Assembly (NCBI GenBank): GCA_900316975.1
Contig: ONFA01000004.1
Location: forward strand, 1 to 64,000
DNA from: an uncultured Prevotellaceae bacterium
GTDB taxonomy: Bacteria; Bacteroidota; Bacteroidia; Bacteroidales; Bacteroidaceae
Direction of reading: 5' to 3'
Length of the DNA: 64,000 nt
Shown here piece after piece: positions 63,123 through 64,000 of this stretch. Within the stretch, counting starts at the first letter, position 1; every line of letters starts with the position of its first letter. Position numbers and translations under genes: made by a program. The notes under the pieces were generated by a model. The model ran no database searches. It saw only the letters and a program-made list of their open reading frames with translations, and was not told where the DNA came from.

Positions 63123-64000
63123 TCAATCCATCCACACGTCTTTTGCCCACGATGTCTGTGAATAGGCTTCGTTGAAGGACTTGAAAGTGCTTTCAAAAGT
63201 TCTGGAGGAATACTTCTCAAATGGAATAAACATGGACACGCCACAGCATTGGGCATCATCGACAGAAACCCTCCCCTTGGTGTAACTCGTGTACCATTGG
63301 TCAGTATGCAAGCAATCAATCACCTTGTCGGTCTTAGCCTTCCACTGAGCGTATTCCTCATCATTCAGCACCTGTAACATGATGCCCTGCATGTCCAGAA
63401 AGTCAGGATAATTGAAGGTCCATTTGCCGTAGCAGATGTAATTCAGCATATCAGACACGTCAAGTTTCAGCATCTCAGCCTTATGTGCAGCCACAACCGT
63501 CTTCATGTAGGCAACATAGTCATCCAACATGCCCATGTTGACAGAAGAGACAACAATGCCATAACTGGCGCGGTGGGGACCCTCGGCATATTCACGATAA
63601 TAGGCTTCGAGAATATGTTCATGGGGCCTGTCCTTTCGGAACATGGCTTTTGACATGGTTGTGTAATTAGCACCCAACAGAGGAATTTCAGCAGGCGAAG
63701 AAATCATATACTTAGCCGTATGCCGCAGTTCATACGCCACCTCAATGTTCTGCATCAAACAGGCATCGAACAGGATGAACTCCAGCATCGGTTTGCCCTC
63801 CAACGCCTTCACCATGTCAGCGACACTCATCTGATTGCCTGGCAAGTATTTATTGCTCGAGTTCATTCCATTATCCAGCCCAAACGACTTTCGTCTGACA
63901 GGCGCCCCCGTGTCGTAGTCCCCTCCATAAGAGGACGGGAGCCACCCCGAAGCATGCGACCACAACAGCAGCCCATAACTCTCAGCAGGGTAATGGCTCA
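63123..64000 (-). CDS. Clostripain-family (C11) cysteine peptidase, N-terminus outside window
   Basis: The visible part covers about 292 residues. The frame runs past 64000 and the frame's first Met-like codon (63965) is not a real start. The C11 catalytic His is in YGLLLWSHASGW (63940-63975) and the catalytic Cys in LFDACLMQNIEVAYEL. Members cleave after arginine or lysine, often self-processing and secreted. The enzyme's signal sequence and activation site lie outside the window. It is the first visible gene of a leftward operon with the HprK-like, SipW-like and PqqD genes. Confidence 0.87.
   Translation of the reverse strand, partial: SHYPAESYGLLLWSHASGWLPSSYGGDYDTGAPVRRKSFGLDNGMNSSNKYLPGNQMSVADMVKALEGKPMLEFILFDACLMQNIEVAYELRHTAKYMISSPAEIPLLGANYTTMSKAMFRKDRPHEHILEAYYREYAEGPHRASYGIVVSSVNMGMLDDYVAYMKTVVAAHKAEMLKLDVSDMLNYICYGKWTFNYPDFLDMQGIMLQVLNDEEYAQWKAKTDKVIDCLHTDQWYTSYTKGRVSVDDAQCCGVSMFIPFEKYSSRTFESTFKSFNEAYSQTSWAKDVWMD

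Noticed and set aside
61245..64000. Lasso-peptide biosynthesis cluster
   Set aside because: There is no asparagine-synthetase-like cyclase or B2 transglutaminase, and no credible precursor. The PqqD and kinase genes alone are not enough.

Overview
The window looks like Bacteroidales chromosome, most likely Prevotella/Segatella-like. Three things point there. Promoters match the Bacteroidetes type (TTTG or TTG, about 19-22 bp, then TAnnTTTG). Start codons lack Shine-Dalgarno sequences. The gene set is typical of the order: TonB-dependent receptor, Bacteroidales mre/rod operon, NADPH nitroreductase, GHL10 and PL11 enzymes, clostripain. There are no rRNA, tRNA, phage, IS or CRISPR features that I can support. 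The placement is inferred from gene content, not from a database search.

Layout. 1-9.5 kb: the tail of an unidentified gene, a CbpA-type J-protein, a 5'-nucleotidase-like phosphoesterase, a DUF2752/dispanin pair, and a complete MFP-RND-TolC efflux operon read leftwards with a divergent AraC regulator. 10.6-15.4 kb: two lipoproteins, a PL11 rhamnogalacturonan lyase and an SGNH esterase, suggesting pectin use; an ExuT-like hexuronate transporter lies apart at 43 kb. 15.8-21.9 kb: hisH-hisA-hisF-hisIE, ftsE, lysC, lysA. 22-23.8 kb: grpE-dnaJ. 24-27.2 kb: GH25 lysozyme, nudC, a glycine-zipper lipoprotein and a TonB C-terminal-domain protein. 27.5-34 kb: a one-domain PurH followed by mreB-mreC-mreD-mrdA-rodA, the complete elongasome. 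34-39 kb: YiiX-like hydrolase, TonB-dependent receptor, cell-wall amidase, MCE protein. 39.4-44.5 kb: dnaA, nitroreductase, an orphan class II ribonucleotide reductase C-terminal domain, folB, MFS transporter. 45-48.8 kb: DUF2975 protein, two-TM protein, Cro-like HTH, CPBP protease, sppA. 49-57.4 kb: secreted GH2 beta-galactosidase, rlmH, a Rel protein with a degenerate hydrolase site, a divergent small alarmone synthetase, aguB. 57.8-64 kb, all leftward: GHL10, a PLD-family protein, ung, PqqD, a SipW-like Ser/His peptidase, an HprK-like kinase, and a clostripain cut off by the window end.

The items most worth following up are: (1) the clostripain / HprK-like / SipW-like / PqqD cassette, which combines peptide-chaperone, kinase and protease folds in one operon without a recognised substrate; (2) the stand-alone NrdJ C-terminal domain in an operon with folB; (3) PurH reduced to the cyclohydrolase domain and placed directly ahead of mreB, with a terminator-like palindrome in its leader; (4) a 19-codon leader ORF whose stop abuts the start of the alarmone synthetase; (5) intercistronic heptanucleotide repeats that start in or just after stop codons at several loci; and (6) three large palindromic repeat elements in intergenic DNA.

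Where a conventional ATG or GTG lay downstream of the longest possible start, I chose it from the family N-terminus, a signal peptide or the position of the -7 promoter box.
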